The position numbers were made by a program, and so were the translations under genes. Below are positions 1 to 5,643 of a DNA stretch of 6,120 bases, in pieces. The notes beneath the pieces are model-generated. The model did not search any database, was not told where the DNA came from, and was given only the letters and a program-made list of their open reading frames with translations. This stretch comes from an uncultured Bacillota bacterium (GTDB lineage Bacteria; Bacillota_I; Bacilli_A; RF39; UBA660). Within the stretch, counting starts at the first letter, position 1. Each line of letters begins with the position of its first letter. The stretch is taken from positions 1 through 6,120 of the forward strand of contig CAJKKJ010000061.1 of NCBI GenBank assembly GCA_905200435.1. The letters are read 5' to 3'.

Positions 1-1
1 T

Positions 2-133
2 AATACACTTGGTTCTTTAGCAGAAAAAACAGAATTAGAAATGATGAAAATTCGTAATTTAGGTAAAAAATCTTTAAAAGAAGTTATTGATAAAATTAAA
101 GATATGGGACTTAAATTCCGCGAAGAAGACTAA
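2..133 (+). CDS. rpoA: DNA-directed RNA polymerase subunit alpha, C-terminal end (partial)
   Basis: This is the last 43 codons of rpoA, truncated by the window start and ending in TAA. The visible peptide is the end of the alpha C-terminal domain (alpha-CTD). It includes the conserved helix-hairpin-helix segment [16 protein letters not shown] and finishes in an acidic tail, FREED. In bacterial RNA polymerase the alpha-CTD binds UP-element DNA and contacts transcription activators. The gene sits directly upstream of rplQ with a 14-base gap, which is the standard order at the end of the alpha ribosomal-protein operon in Firmicutes. The identification rests on both the peptide and this context. 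Nothing unusual is seen in the part present. Confidence 0.95.
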   Translation, partial: NTLGSLAEKTELEMMKIRNLGKKSLKEVIDKIKDMGLKFREED

Positions 134-147
134 CAAGGAGGAATAAA

Positions 148-495
148 ATGTATAGAAAATTAGGTCGTACAAACAAGCATAGAAGAAGTATGCTTGCTAA
201 CTTAACTAAAGATCTTATCATGAATGAAAGAATTGAAACAACTGAAACTAGAGCTAAGGAAGTTCGTAAGTTTGTTGATAAAATGATTACATATGGTAAA
301 AATGGTTCTTTAGTATCTAGAAGAAAAGCATTAGCTTTCTTACATAACGATAATGAAGCAGTTAAAAAAGTATTCGATGTACTAGCTCCTCGTTATGCAG
401 AGAGAAATGGTGGATACACAAGAATATTAAAATTAGATAATCGTCAAGGTGATGATGCTTTAATGGTTATATTAGAGTTAGTAGAAGGCAAATAA
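148..495 (+). CDS. rplQ: 50S ribosomal protein L17
   Basis: The 115-residue product is ribosomal protein L17 (bL17), a component of the large subunit near the peptide exit tunnel. It starts [16 protein letters not shown] and carries the family signature [16 protein letters not shown] at residues 26-41. It ends [15 protein letters not shown], as L17 proteins typically do. Its length matches the short form of the family, which is about 115-130 residues. The ATG is preceded by a strong AAGGAGG ribosome-binding site at 135-141, six bases away. It follows rpoA closely and is almost certainly co-transcribed with it as the last gene of the operon. A hairpin terminator overlaps the stop codon. Codon use is slightly richer in G and C than in the following genes, as expected for a highly expressed ribosomal gene. 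Confidence 0.98.
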   Translation: MYRKLGRTNKHRRSMLANLTKDLIMNERIETTETRAKEVRKFVDKMITYGKNGSLVSRRKALAFLHNDNEAVKKVFDVLAPRYAERNGGYTRILKLDNRQGDDALMVILELVEGK

Positions 496-507
496 GCCTT
501 CTTTTTT
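483..507 (+). terminator. Rho-independent terminator closing the rpoA-rplQ operon
   Basis: A perfect 7-bp stem pairs AGAAGGC (483-489) with GCCTTCT (496-502) across a six-base AAATAA loop. A run of T to 507 follows, with a second T9 run at 514-522. The rplQ TAA stop (493-495) lies in the loop, so the left arm is coding sequence. The G/C-containing stem plus U-tract is a textbook intrinsic terminator and separates the ribosomal operon from the next gene, which has its own promoter-like sequence. Confidence 0.88.
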
Positions 508-547
508 GTTAAATTTTTTTTTAATTCTAGTAATGCAATATAAATTA

Positions 548-556
548 TGATATACT
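548..556 (+). promoter_or_regulatory. Extended -10 promoter element for the HEFTH protein gene
   Basis: TGaTATACT (TG 548-549, hexamer 551-556) matches the extended -10 consensus TGnTATAAT at all but one base. No convincing -35 lies 16-18 bases upstream; the 17-base position reads TAGTAA. Initiation would fall near 563, giving a leader of about 16 bases to the GTG start at 579. It lies just past the rplQ terminator, which supports a new transcription unit. Confidence 0.55.
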
Positions 557-567
557 TATTATAAGAT

Positions 568-574
568 AGGTGAT
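568..574 (+). promoter_or_regulatory. Ribosome-binding site deciding the start at 579
   Basis: AGGTGAT at 568-574 is a Shine-Dalgarno element spaced four bases from GTG 579. The upstream in-frame candidates GTG 570 and ATG 573 lie inside this element and have no usable ribosome-binding site of their own. The same GGTGA-type element at 3-4 bases precedes the SDR gene (2803-2808) and the minus-strand nifU gene (5557-5562), which supports the choice. Confidence 0.6.
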
Positions 575-578
575 GTTT

Positions 579-2684
579 GTGGATGATAAAAGTTTTGTAA
601 ATTTAATAAGTGATGATGTATTAAATGAAATAAAAATAGATCCTAGATTAAGGGAAACTTTTAAAAGAGTAATAAAAAAAATGCAAGCATATTTTAATGC
701 TAATGGTTATACTTCTCAAAGAGATTATAAGACTTTTTTTGAAGAAAATTTAATTGGTAAGAACTTTAAAATATATGTAAGTGATGAACCTTCTAAAATA
801 GGTGCTTTGGGGTTTTATCATAAAGCTAAACAATGCATATGTATTGATGAGGGACTTCTTGAAAGTGCTCATCTAGAGTCTACACTATGTCATGAATTTA
901 CTCATTTTCTTGTAATGAATGACAAAAGTGTTCCTTCTGGTTTTATTAATGAGGCTCAAACAGAGATGTTTACAAGACAAATATATCCAACTAGTTGTTC
1001 TTATGAACCACAAGTAAGAATGATGGAATTTGCAAATATTTTAACGAATAAGGCTAATAATTTTTCTTTGTTTTTGCAAGGTGGGATAGATTCAAGGCAT
1101 ACAAGTTCAATGTGGAATAATTTTTATAATTATGTTAGTTTATATCAAAAAAAATTTGCAAATACTCCTTACAAAATTGGTGAAGCTGTAAAAGATGAGG
1201 ATTATATATCTGCTCAAAGATGTATTATTATGAATAACATACATTCGTATTTAATAAAATCTTTTGATGACTATGAAGAAATTTTGGAAAAATTAAGTTA
1301 TGCTCCTATTAAAGATGAAGAATGGATGAATAATTTTATTACGGAAATTGAAAAAAACATTATAAATAATATAAGAGACAAAAAAATAAGGGAAATTACT
1401 TTATCTAAGTTTAAAGAATATCGTGATATAAAAAATAAATTAAGTAAATATACCGATGAAAATAATTTTATCATTGATTTTGATGGATCAAAATATATTG
1501 TTAATCGTTTTGGTGAAGTGCGAAATCGGTTTACAAATACTTTAGTTCATAAATCTTATACAGGATTTTTTAGTTTTGGTGATACAAAGAGTATAAATAT
1601 TAAAAAGACATTAGATAAACGTGATGGACTGTTAAAACAAGCAAAAGAACTTAAATCTTTTTTAAAAGGATTTTCATATTGTGATGAAATGGCTTTAACA
1701 AGTATATCTGATAAGGAAAACTTAATTAGACTTGAAAAATTTGAACTTCCAATTATCGATTTTTCAAAAACTAAACCTATTTATGTATATGTTGCAGTTT
1801 ATCCTGATAGGGTAGAAGTATTAAACAATGTAACTATGTTGGAGAAAAAACAAAATGTTAATATGTGCAAATATATAGGTTATGTAGATGGTGCTATTTG
1901 TGGTAAACCAATGGGAAACATTGATGGAACTATATTCGCGAATGTTTCAGTAAAAAGATTTAATTTTTTATCAAAAGCTAAATATAGGGAAGAATTAGAA
2001 CCAACGTTATCAAAAGAAATGATTGATAAAATAATTGATGATTATAGAAAAAATGATGAATACGATGTAGAAAATGAATCAAATATTTCTGAAGAAGCCC
2101 TTTATTATTATTTTGAAAAAAAATACAAAGAGTTAAGTACTGAAGAAAGAAAAAAGTATGAAGAAAAAGCAAAAGAAAAAATGGAGAAATTTGTTGTAAG
2201 CATTAAAGATGGAAATATTGATGTTTCATTAATGTATGGCGATAAGCTTGCATGTGTTGGTACAAAACAAGTATTAATTGATAAAAAAGACAATGGTTTA
2301 TATAACGAATACATAGATGCCTTAAGTAATAAAAATAGTAATACACAAAAAATTAGTACTAGTGATGAAGAAAAGCAAAACATAATGCCTGAATCATTAA
2401 AGGAAAGATATGATGCTTTAGATGTAGAAATAAAAAATTTATTTAGACAAAATAAAGAAAAACCTGTTCCAAATTATTTAAAAAAATTAAAAAAACTAAT
2501 TGATGAACAAGATGAAATAAAAATTGAAATGGATTTAAAAGATATAAAAAGCGATAAGAAAAAAGGAACTGAAGAAGATATAAATATAGCTTATGATATA
2601 GATTCAATTAGACAAATAGAAAAAATGAGACAAGCCGAACAAGTTGAATATGAAAATGTTGAAGGATATGGAAGAATGTTATAG
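579..2684 (+). CDS. Uncharacterised large protein with HExxH zinc-metallopeptidase motif
   Basis: I do not recognise this 701-residue protein as a named family. Near the N-terminus it has LCHEFTHFLV (HExxH at residues 105-109), then GFINEAQTEMFTRQ, where the Glu at 125 lies 16 residues after the second His. HExxH followed by a downstream NExxTE is the zinc-ligand layout of gluzincin-type metallopeptidases. Similar HExxH...GLNEGxTE pairs occur, from memory, in uncharacterised Firmicutes proteins. No signal peptide or membrane helix is visible, so a cytoplasmic location is inferred. The remaining roughly 550 residues match nothing I know. They contain FIIDFDGSKYIVNRFGEV near residue 300, then a very Lys/Glu-rich, probably helical region from about residue 500 to the end. 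GTG 579 was chosen from ribosome-binding-site spacing; alternatives are GTG 570 and ATG 573. It ends in TAG with no clear terminator. The reading frame is intact over 2.1 kb, so it is a real gene. Peptidase activity is an inference from the motif only, and the substrate is unknown. Confidence 0.8.
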   Translation: MDDKSFVNLISDDVLNEIKIDPRLRETFKRVIKKMQAYFNANGYTSQRDYKTFFEENLIGKNFKIYVSDEPSKIGALGFYHKAKQCICIDEGLLESAHLESTLCHEFTHFLVMNDKSVPSGFINEAQTEMFTRQIYPTSCSYEPQVRMMEFANILTNKANNFSLFLQGGIDSRHTSSMWNNFYNYVSLYQKKFANTPYKIGEAVKDEDYISAQRCIIMNNIHSYLIKSFDDYEEILEKLSYAPIKDEEWMNNFITEIEKNIINNIRDKKIREITLSKFKEYRDIKNKLSKYTDENNFIIDFDGSKYIVNRFGEVRNRFTNTLVHKSYTGFFSFGDTKSINIKKTLDKRDGLLKQAKELKSFLKGFSYCDEMALTSISDKENLIRLEKFELPIIDFSKTKPIYVYVAVYPDRVEVLNNVTMLEKKQNVNMCKYIGYVDGAICGKPMGNIDGTIFANVSVKRFNFLSKAKYREELEPTLSKEMIDKIIDDYRKNDEYDVENESNISEEALYYYFEKKYKELSTEERKKYEEKAKEKMEKFVVSIKDGNIDVSLMYGDKLACVGTKQVLIDKKDNGLYNEYIDALSNKNSNTQKISTSDEEKQNIMPESLKERYDALDVEIKNLFRQNKEKPVPNYLKKLKKLIDEQDEIKIEMDLKDIKSDKKKGTEEDINIAYDIDSIRQIEKMRQAEQVEYENVEGYGRML

Positions 2685-2783
2685 TTTATAAAGATGAATA
2701 ATCGTATAGAAATAGTAAAATTAAACATATACGAACAAAAAAAGTCAAATTTTGTCAAAACAATATCAATAAAAAGTAAAATG

Positions 2784-2792
2784 TGATATAAT
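2784..2792 (+). promoter_or_regulatory. Extended -10 promoter for the SDR gene
   Basis: TGaTATAAT (2784-2792) is a perfect extended -10. It lies within ATGTGATATAAT (2781-2792), a 12-mer repeated exactly before the S1-protein gene at 5619-5630. The -35 position (TATCAA, 2764-2769) is poor, so promoter strength would rest on the TG motif. Predicted initiation near 2799 leaves a leader of about 12 bases containing GGTGAT (2803-2808), three bases before ATG 2812. Confidence 0.7.
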
Positions 2793-2811
2793 TTTCTAGG
2801 ATGGTGATTAT

Positions 2812-3564
2812 ATGTTAGCTTTAATAACTGGTGCAAGCTCAGGAATAGGTGCGGATATGGCAAGAATATTGAGCGATAAAGGTTATGACTTAATATTAGT
2901 TGCGCGCAACAAAAGAAAAATGGAAGTTTTATCAAAAGAATTAAAAACAAACGTTGAAATAATACCAATGGATATATCAAGTACATATAATTGTACAGAA
3001 TTATATAATTTAGTTAAGAAAAAGAACATTGATGTTTTAATAAACAATGCTGGATTTGGACTATTTGGCGAATTTACTAATACAAAACTAGATAAAGAAT
3101 TGGATATGATAGAATTAAATGTAAAGACAGTGCATACTTTAACTAAATTGTTTTTGAAAGATTTCGTAAAAAAAGATAAAGGATATATATTAAATGTTGC
3201 ATCATCAGCTGCATTTATGCCAGGACCTTTAATGGCAACGTATTATGCAACAAAAGCTTATGTTTTACATTTAACAGAATCCGTAAATGAAGAATTAAGA
3301 AGAAAAAAAAGTAATGTGTATATAGGTGCTTTATGTCCAGGACCAGTAAATACCAATTTTAATAAAGTAGCTGGTGTGTCATTTAATTTGGATTCTTTGG
3401 AAAGCTATGATGTTGCAAAATATGCGATTAATAACATGTTTAAGAAAAAGGTTGTAATTATTCCTGGTATTAAAATTAAACTGGGTGTATTTACATTAAG
3501 ATTACTTCCAAGAAGTTTTGTAAGAAAAATTGCATATAAAATACAAAAAAATAAAGAAAATTGA
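2812..3564 (+). CDS. SDR family NAD(P)-dependent oxidoreductase (DltE/COG0300-like)
   Basis: The 250-residue product is a classical short-chain dehydrogenase/reductase with all key motifs. The dinucleotide-binding TGASSGIG spans residues 6-13. Arg32 after the second strand suggests NADP(H) preference. An acidic Asp54 lies in MDIS, and NNAG spans 78-81. The catalytic residues are Asn103, Ser131 (in NVASSAAF), Tyr144 and Lys148 (YxxxK), and PGPV spans 176-179. The C-terminus (about 205-250) carries KVVIIPGIKIKLGVFTLRLLP and a basic amphipathic tail. That is typical of the DltE-like subgroup and may aid membrane or lipid-substrate contact. The substrate cannot be told from sequence. The ATG has GGTGAT three bases upstream and its own promoter. 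It ends in TGA, the only gene here to do so, and no terminator is seen before the next promoter. Confidence 0.92.
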   Translation: MLALITGASSGIGADMARILSDKGYDLILVARNKRKMEVLSKELKTNVEIIPMDISSTYNCTELYNLVKKKNIDVLINNAGFGLFGEFTNTKLDKELDMIELNVKTVHTLTKLFLKDFVKKDKGYILNVASSAAFMPGPLMATYYATKAYVLHLTESVNEELRRKKSNVYIGALCPGPVNTNFNKVAGVSFNLDSLESYDVAKYAINNMFKKKVVIIPGIKIKLGVFTLRLLPRSFVRKIAYKIQKNKEN

Positions 3565-3573
3565 AAATACATA

Positions 3574-3602
3574 TTGAAAAAAATTAGAAAATTTGTTATA
3601 CT
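3574..3602 (+). promoter_or_regulatory. Sigma-A-type promoter for the DUF1292-like gene
   Basis: TTGAAA (3574-3579) and TATACT (3597-3602) are separated by exactly 17 bases, with a TG (3594-3595) making an extended -10. This is one of the two best promoters in the window. It begins only 9 bases after the SDR stop codon. Initiation is expected near 3609, giving a leader of about 27 bases containing GAGGGAG (3621-3627) eight bases before ATG 3636. Confidence 0.8.
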
Positions 3603-3635
3603 AATTACAGATTAGAATAAGAGGGAGAATGATTT

Positions 3636-4406
3636 ATGGAAAGAATAACTATAAACGAAAATGGTAATACAAAAGAAGTAAGTATAGTAAGATATATTAA
3701 AAACAATGAAAACAAGTATTTAATATATACAATGGGTGAAATAGAAGGAGAATTACAGAGAATTTATATTGCTAAAGTTCTTGATCAAAATGGATTAGAA
3801 GGTATTAAAGTTCCTGATGAAGAATGGGATACTGTAAAAAAATTAATTCAAGAAATTGTTAAAGAAAATCGCGCTAATATGCCTGTACAAGTTCCAGATT
3901 TAGATGAAAAGACTCTAAATAATATTAGAATTGAAGACAAGAGAATAATTAAATTAAAAGCTGATAATATCCCAACACTAGAAGCTAATAAAAATTATGT
4001 AGTAGAAAGTGCTAAACCAATTGAAGTAGAAGCTCCTGTAATACCAGAAATTAATGTTAATCCAGTAATAGATATAGATGTACCAAAAGTTGAAGAACCT
4101 ACATTTGCTGAGCCAGCACCTGTAGAACCAGTTGTTCAAGCTGTAACAGATATTCCTGCTGAACCAGAGATTCCAGCAACTGTTGAGCCGGCTCAAGAGC
4201 CTACTATTACTGTAGAACCAGTTGCTTTACCGACAGAAAATTTAGTATCTGAAAATGTAGCTCCAGTAGAAAATACTACTGAAAGTGCATTTGATTTTAA
4301 AGAAGCTTATGAGAATGAATGTAAAAAAACTGAAGAATTAACAAGAGAAGTTGATAAAATCAAAGAAAAATTAAATAGAATCTGTGAAATTTTAAAAGAA
4401 CAATAA
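3636..4406 (+). CDS. DUF1292-like protein with Pro/Glu/Val-rich linker and coiled-coil C-terminus
   Basis: The 256-residue product has three visible parts. Residues 1-80 resemble the small DUF1292 (YrzB-like) fold. There is an N-terminal strand with NENGNTKEV, a central EIEGELQRIYIAKV strand pair, and a closing DEEWDTVKKLIQEIV, which recalls the DEEWxxV ending of that family. Residues about 127-213 are a low-complexity linker rich in Pro, Glu, Val and Ala (motifs such as VEPV, PAEPEIP, VEPAQEP), probably extended and disordered. Residues about 221-256 (KEAYENECKKTEELTREVDK onward) form a Lys/Glu-rich helix likely to be a coiled coil, suggesting oligomerisation or partner binding. No signal peptide or membrane segment is visible. 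The function is unknown, and the DUF1292 assignment is by motif resemblance. It has its own strong promoter, a good ribosome-binding site and a terminator, so it is probably monocistronic and well expressed. Confidence 0.82.
   Translation: MERITINENGNTKEVSIVRYIKNNENKYLIYTMGEIEGELQRIYIAKVLDQNGLEGIKVPDEEWDTVKKLIQEIVKENRANMPVQVPDLDEKTLNNIRIEDKRIIKLKADNIPTLEANKNYVVESAKPIEVEAPVIPEINVNPVIDIDVPKVEEPTFAEPAPVEPVVQAVTDIPAEPEIPATVEPAQEPTITVEPVALPTENLVSENVAPVENTTESAFDFKEAYENECKKTEELTREVDKIKEKLNRICEILKEQ
4121..4224 (+). repeat. In-frame direct repeat in the Pro/Glu/Val linker
   Basis: The 14-mer TGTAGAACCAGTTG occurs at 4121-4134 and again at 4211-4224. The copies are exactly 90 bases (30 codons) apart and in the same frame, each encoding VEPV. 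Similar degenerate Val-Glu-Pro/Ala-Glu-Pro codons lie between them. This suggests that the linker grew by internal duplication and has since diverged, though convergent use of the same codons for a simple-composition linker is possible. Confidence 0.6.
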
Positions 4407-4420
4407 AAATGTTCTTTTTT
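4394..4420 (+). terminator. Intrinsic terminator overlapping the stop of the DUF1292-like gene
   Basis: AAAAGAACA (4394-4402) pairs perfectly with TGTTCTTTT (4410-4418) over 9 bp, with a 7-base ATAAAAA loop. The stem's U-rich right arm runs on to 4420. The TAA stop (4404-4406) lies in the loop, as in rplQ. The stem has only two G-C pairs, so termination may be partial and allow read-through to the next gene, which has no clear promoter of its own. Confidence 0.72.
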
Positions 4421-4447
4421 AATGCTATTTATACATAAAATATTAAT

Positions 4448-4454
4448 GAGGTGG
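4448..4454 (+). promoter_or_regulatory. Ribosome-binding site fixing the start at 4458
   Basis: GAGGTGG (4448-4454) lies three bases before ATG 4458. The reading frame opens upstream at ATG 4422, but that codon sits just after the terminator's T-run and has no Shine-Dalgarno element. The spacing agrees with the SDR and nifU genes of this window. Confidence 0.8.
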
Positions 4455-4457
4455 ACT

Positions 4458-5339
4458 ATGAAAAATGCAATTATTTATTACTATAATTTGAAAACTAATG
4501 AAGTTCACCAAAATGCTAATTATTATTGGTTTAAAGTTTCTGAAAAAACGTATTATTTATATAAAACAGAAAATAATAATATAGATGAATTATTGGAAAT
4601 AGTTAATATTTTGCTTAAAAACAATATTAGAATTCATATGCCTATTTATAATCAACAGAAGTCTTTATTAACTAATATTAACGGAATAAATTATATATTA
4701 TTTGAAATTATTGTAAATTCTAAAGAACCTATTATACTAAATGATATATACGAAATAAACAAAATTGTAATTGATTCTAAAGAGCGTAAAAAAACATCAT
4801 GGTATGATTTATGGAGTGAAAAAATTGATTATTTAGAATTACAAATATCAGAGTTTGGAAAAGAATATCCATTATTACGAAAGAGTTTTCCTTATTTTTG
4901 TGGATTAGCTGAAACAGCAATTCAACTTCTTGATATAATAGATGTCAAAGAGTATAGAATTAATCACAGATATATAAAAAAAGATGAACATCTAGAGGAA
5001 TTTTTAAATCCACTAAATATGACTATTGATCTAAAAACAAGAGATTTATCAGAATATTTAAAAACGAATTATAATCATTTAACAAGTATTGATGATATAA
5101 ATTATATAATAAAAAAATTTAATTTAAATAATGAAGAAATAAAACTTTTATTCGCGCGTACTTTTTTTCCAAATTATTATTTTAATATGTTTGAAGAGAT
5201 AATTGCTGGTGATAAAGAAGAAAAATATATTAATAAATATATAGAAAATGCGAATGGTATAGAATATTTATTAAAAATATTATATTCTTATATAAAAAAA
5301 ATAGTTGAAATTCCAACTATTGATTATCTAGAATACTAA
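4458..5339 (+). CDS. YutH/CotS-like protein with degenerate aminoglycoside-phosphotransferase (kinase) fold
   Basis: The 293-residue product resembles the YutH/CotS branch of the aminoglycoside phosphotransferase-like superfamily, known in Bacillus as spore-coat-associated proteins. Visible signatures are SWYDLWSEKIDYLELQ (114-129), FPYFCGLAETAIQLL (144-158), and INHRYI (168-173) followed by LNPLNMTIDLKTRDLSEYLK (183-202). A final block, LFARTFFPNYYFNMFEEI (231-248), completes the set. The 168-202 block sits where true kinases have the catalytic loop and metal-binding Asp. Here a full HxDxxxxN is absent, although Asp191 and Asp196 remain, so catalysis is doubtful. The N-terminal lobe is short and Tyr-rich. 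No signal peptide is seen. Family membership is from motif memory and the role is unknown, since no sporulation gene is visible nearby. Its 3' end overlaps the convergent nifU gene by 23 bases and hosts that gene's terminator. Confidence 0.8.
   Translation: MKNAIIYYYNLKTNEVHQNANYYWFKVSEKTYYLYKTENNNIDELLEIVNILLKNNIRIHMPIYNQQKSLLTNINGINYILFEIIVNSKEPIILNDIYEINKIVIDSKERKKTSWYDLWSEKIDYLELQISEFGKEYPLLRKSFPYFCGLAETAIQLLDIIDVKEYRINHRYIKKDEHLEEFLNPLNMTIDLKTRDLSEYLKTNYNHLTSIDDINYIIKKFNLNNEEIKLLFARTFFPNYYFNMFEEIIAGDKEEKYINKYIENANGIEYLLKILYSYIKKIVEIPTIDYLEY
5294..5321 (-). terminator. Intrinsic terminator of the nifU-like gene, inside the convergent coding region
   Basis: Read on the minus strand, AATAGTTG and CAACTATT form a perfect 8-bp stem (plus-strand arms 5300-5307 and 5314-5321) around a 6-base loop, followed by a run of eight U (plus-strand A 5294-5301). 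The plus strand has no T-tract after the hairpin, so it works in the minus direction. The nifU TAG stop (5317-5319) lies in the stem. The whole element is also coding sequence (KKIVEIPTI) of the 4458-5339 gene. Confidence 0.75.
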
Positions 5340-5553
5340 CAATATCTTTTACTTCTGGTACTTCTTCTTTTATGGCCATTAGCAATCCATCTTTTAAAGT
5401 TAAATCTTGCATTTCACATTCTGCACATGCTCCTTGCATTTTTACATAGACAATATTATTTTCGTATTTTGCAAATTCTATATTGCCTCCTTCATTCATG
5501 ATGAAAGGGCGCAAATAGTCAATTACTTCTTTTATTTTTTCTATTGTATCCAT
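5317..5553 (-). CDS. NifU family Fe-S cluster scaffold protein (NifU C-terminal domain only)
   Basis: The 78-residue product consists solely of a NifU C-terminal (Nfu) domain, which carries and transfers Fe-S clusters through a CxxC pair. It starts with the typical helix (IEKIKEVIDYLRPFIMNEGG). It then has strands NIEFAKYENNIVYVKMQG and the motif GACAEC, with Cys43 and Cys46 as ligands. The family's TLKDGLLMAI helix and the terminal PEVKDIVSI strand follow. The canonical motif is GACxGC, so a Glu replaces the Gly before the second Cys. The size matches stand-alone single-domain forms such as B. subtilis YutI, allowing for a shorter tail. The minus-strand ATG has GGTGAG three bases upstream (plus-strand 5557-5562) and its own promoter. 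The gene is divergent from the S1-protein gene and tail-overlapping with the kinase-fold gene. Confidence 0.93.
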   Translation of the reverse strand: MDTIEKIKEVIDYLRPFIMNEGGNIEFAKYENNIVYVKMQGACAECEMQDLTLKDGLLMAIKEEVPEVKDIVSILDNQ

Positions 5554-5568
5554 TTTCTCACCAATTCC

Positions 5569-5598
5569 ATTATATAATATTTATAAATAGTAAGTAAA
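5569..5598 (-). promoter_or_regulatory. Promoter of the nifU-like gene
   Basis: On the minus strand, TATAAT (plus-strand 5569-5574) is preceded at 18 bases by TTTACT (plus-strand 5593-5598), a 4-of-6 match to TTGACA. Initiation near 5562 would leave a leader of under ten bases before the ATG at 5553, placing the GGTGAG element at the very 5' end of the message. The -35 lies nearly back to back with the promoter region of the divergent S1 gene. Confidence 0.6.
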
Positions 5599-5621
5599 GA
5601 CTTTTTATTTTTACAAATATG

Positions 5622-5630
5622 TGATATAAT
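5622..5630 (+). promoter_or_regulatory. Extended -10 promoter for the S1-domain gene
   Basis: TGaTATAAT (5622-5630) is a perfect extended -10 within the same ATGTGATATAAT 12-mer found before the SDR gene. The -35 position at 17 bases (TTTTTA, 5602-5607) is weak. Initiation near 5637 would fall at the start of the AGGAGTGG ribosome-binding site. Confidence 0.7.
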
Positions 5631-5635
5631 CATGT

Positions 5636-5643
5636 AGGAGTGG
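5636..5643 (+). promoter_or_regulatory. Ribosome-binding site deciding the GTG start at 5649
   Basis: AGGAGTGG (5636-5643) is five bases from GTG 5649. The upstream in-frame GTG 5640 overlaps this element and cannot use it. Starting at 5649 gives MADYKKGK, which matches the usual short lead into an S1 domain. Confidence 0.75.

Noticed and set aside
570..578. GTG 570 or ATG 573 as the start of the HEFTH gene
   Set aside because: Both lie inside the AGGTGAT ribosome-binding site. GTG 579 has correct spacing. ATG 573 cannot be fully excluded.
2743..2760. Direct repeat GTCAAAttttGTCAAAA and a TTGTCA hexamer (2752-2757) upstream of the SDR gene
   Set aside because: TTGTCA is 29 bases from the -10, too far for a -35. 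The short repeat is in A/T-rich sequence and has no symmetry or second occurrence in the window.
2685..2811. Possible terminator, riboswitch or small RNA between the HEFTH gene and the SDR gene
   Set aside because: No stem of useful length with a T-run and no conserved RNA fold could be found. Only the SDR promoter is supportable in these 127 bases.
1978..2986. Minus-strand open frames at 1978-2172, 2108-2383 and 2591-2986
   Set aside because: They are antisense to intact genes, rich in Phe/Leu/Ser/Tyr as expected from the reverse complement of A-rich coding sequence, and lack ribosome-binding sites and recognisable motifs.
3978..4196. Minus-strand open frame of 72 codons
   Set aside because: It is the shadow of the Pro/Glu/Val linker. 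Its Trp/Asn/Tyr/Phe-rich composition is an artefact of the repeated sense codons.
4422..4457. Upstream ATG 4422 as the start of the kinase-fold gene
   Set aside because: It directly follows the terminator T-run, has no Shine-Dalgarno element, and the extra 12 residues fit no family start. GAGGTGG before ATG 4458 is far better.
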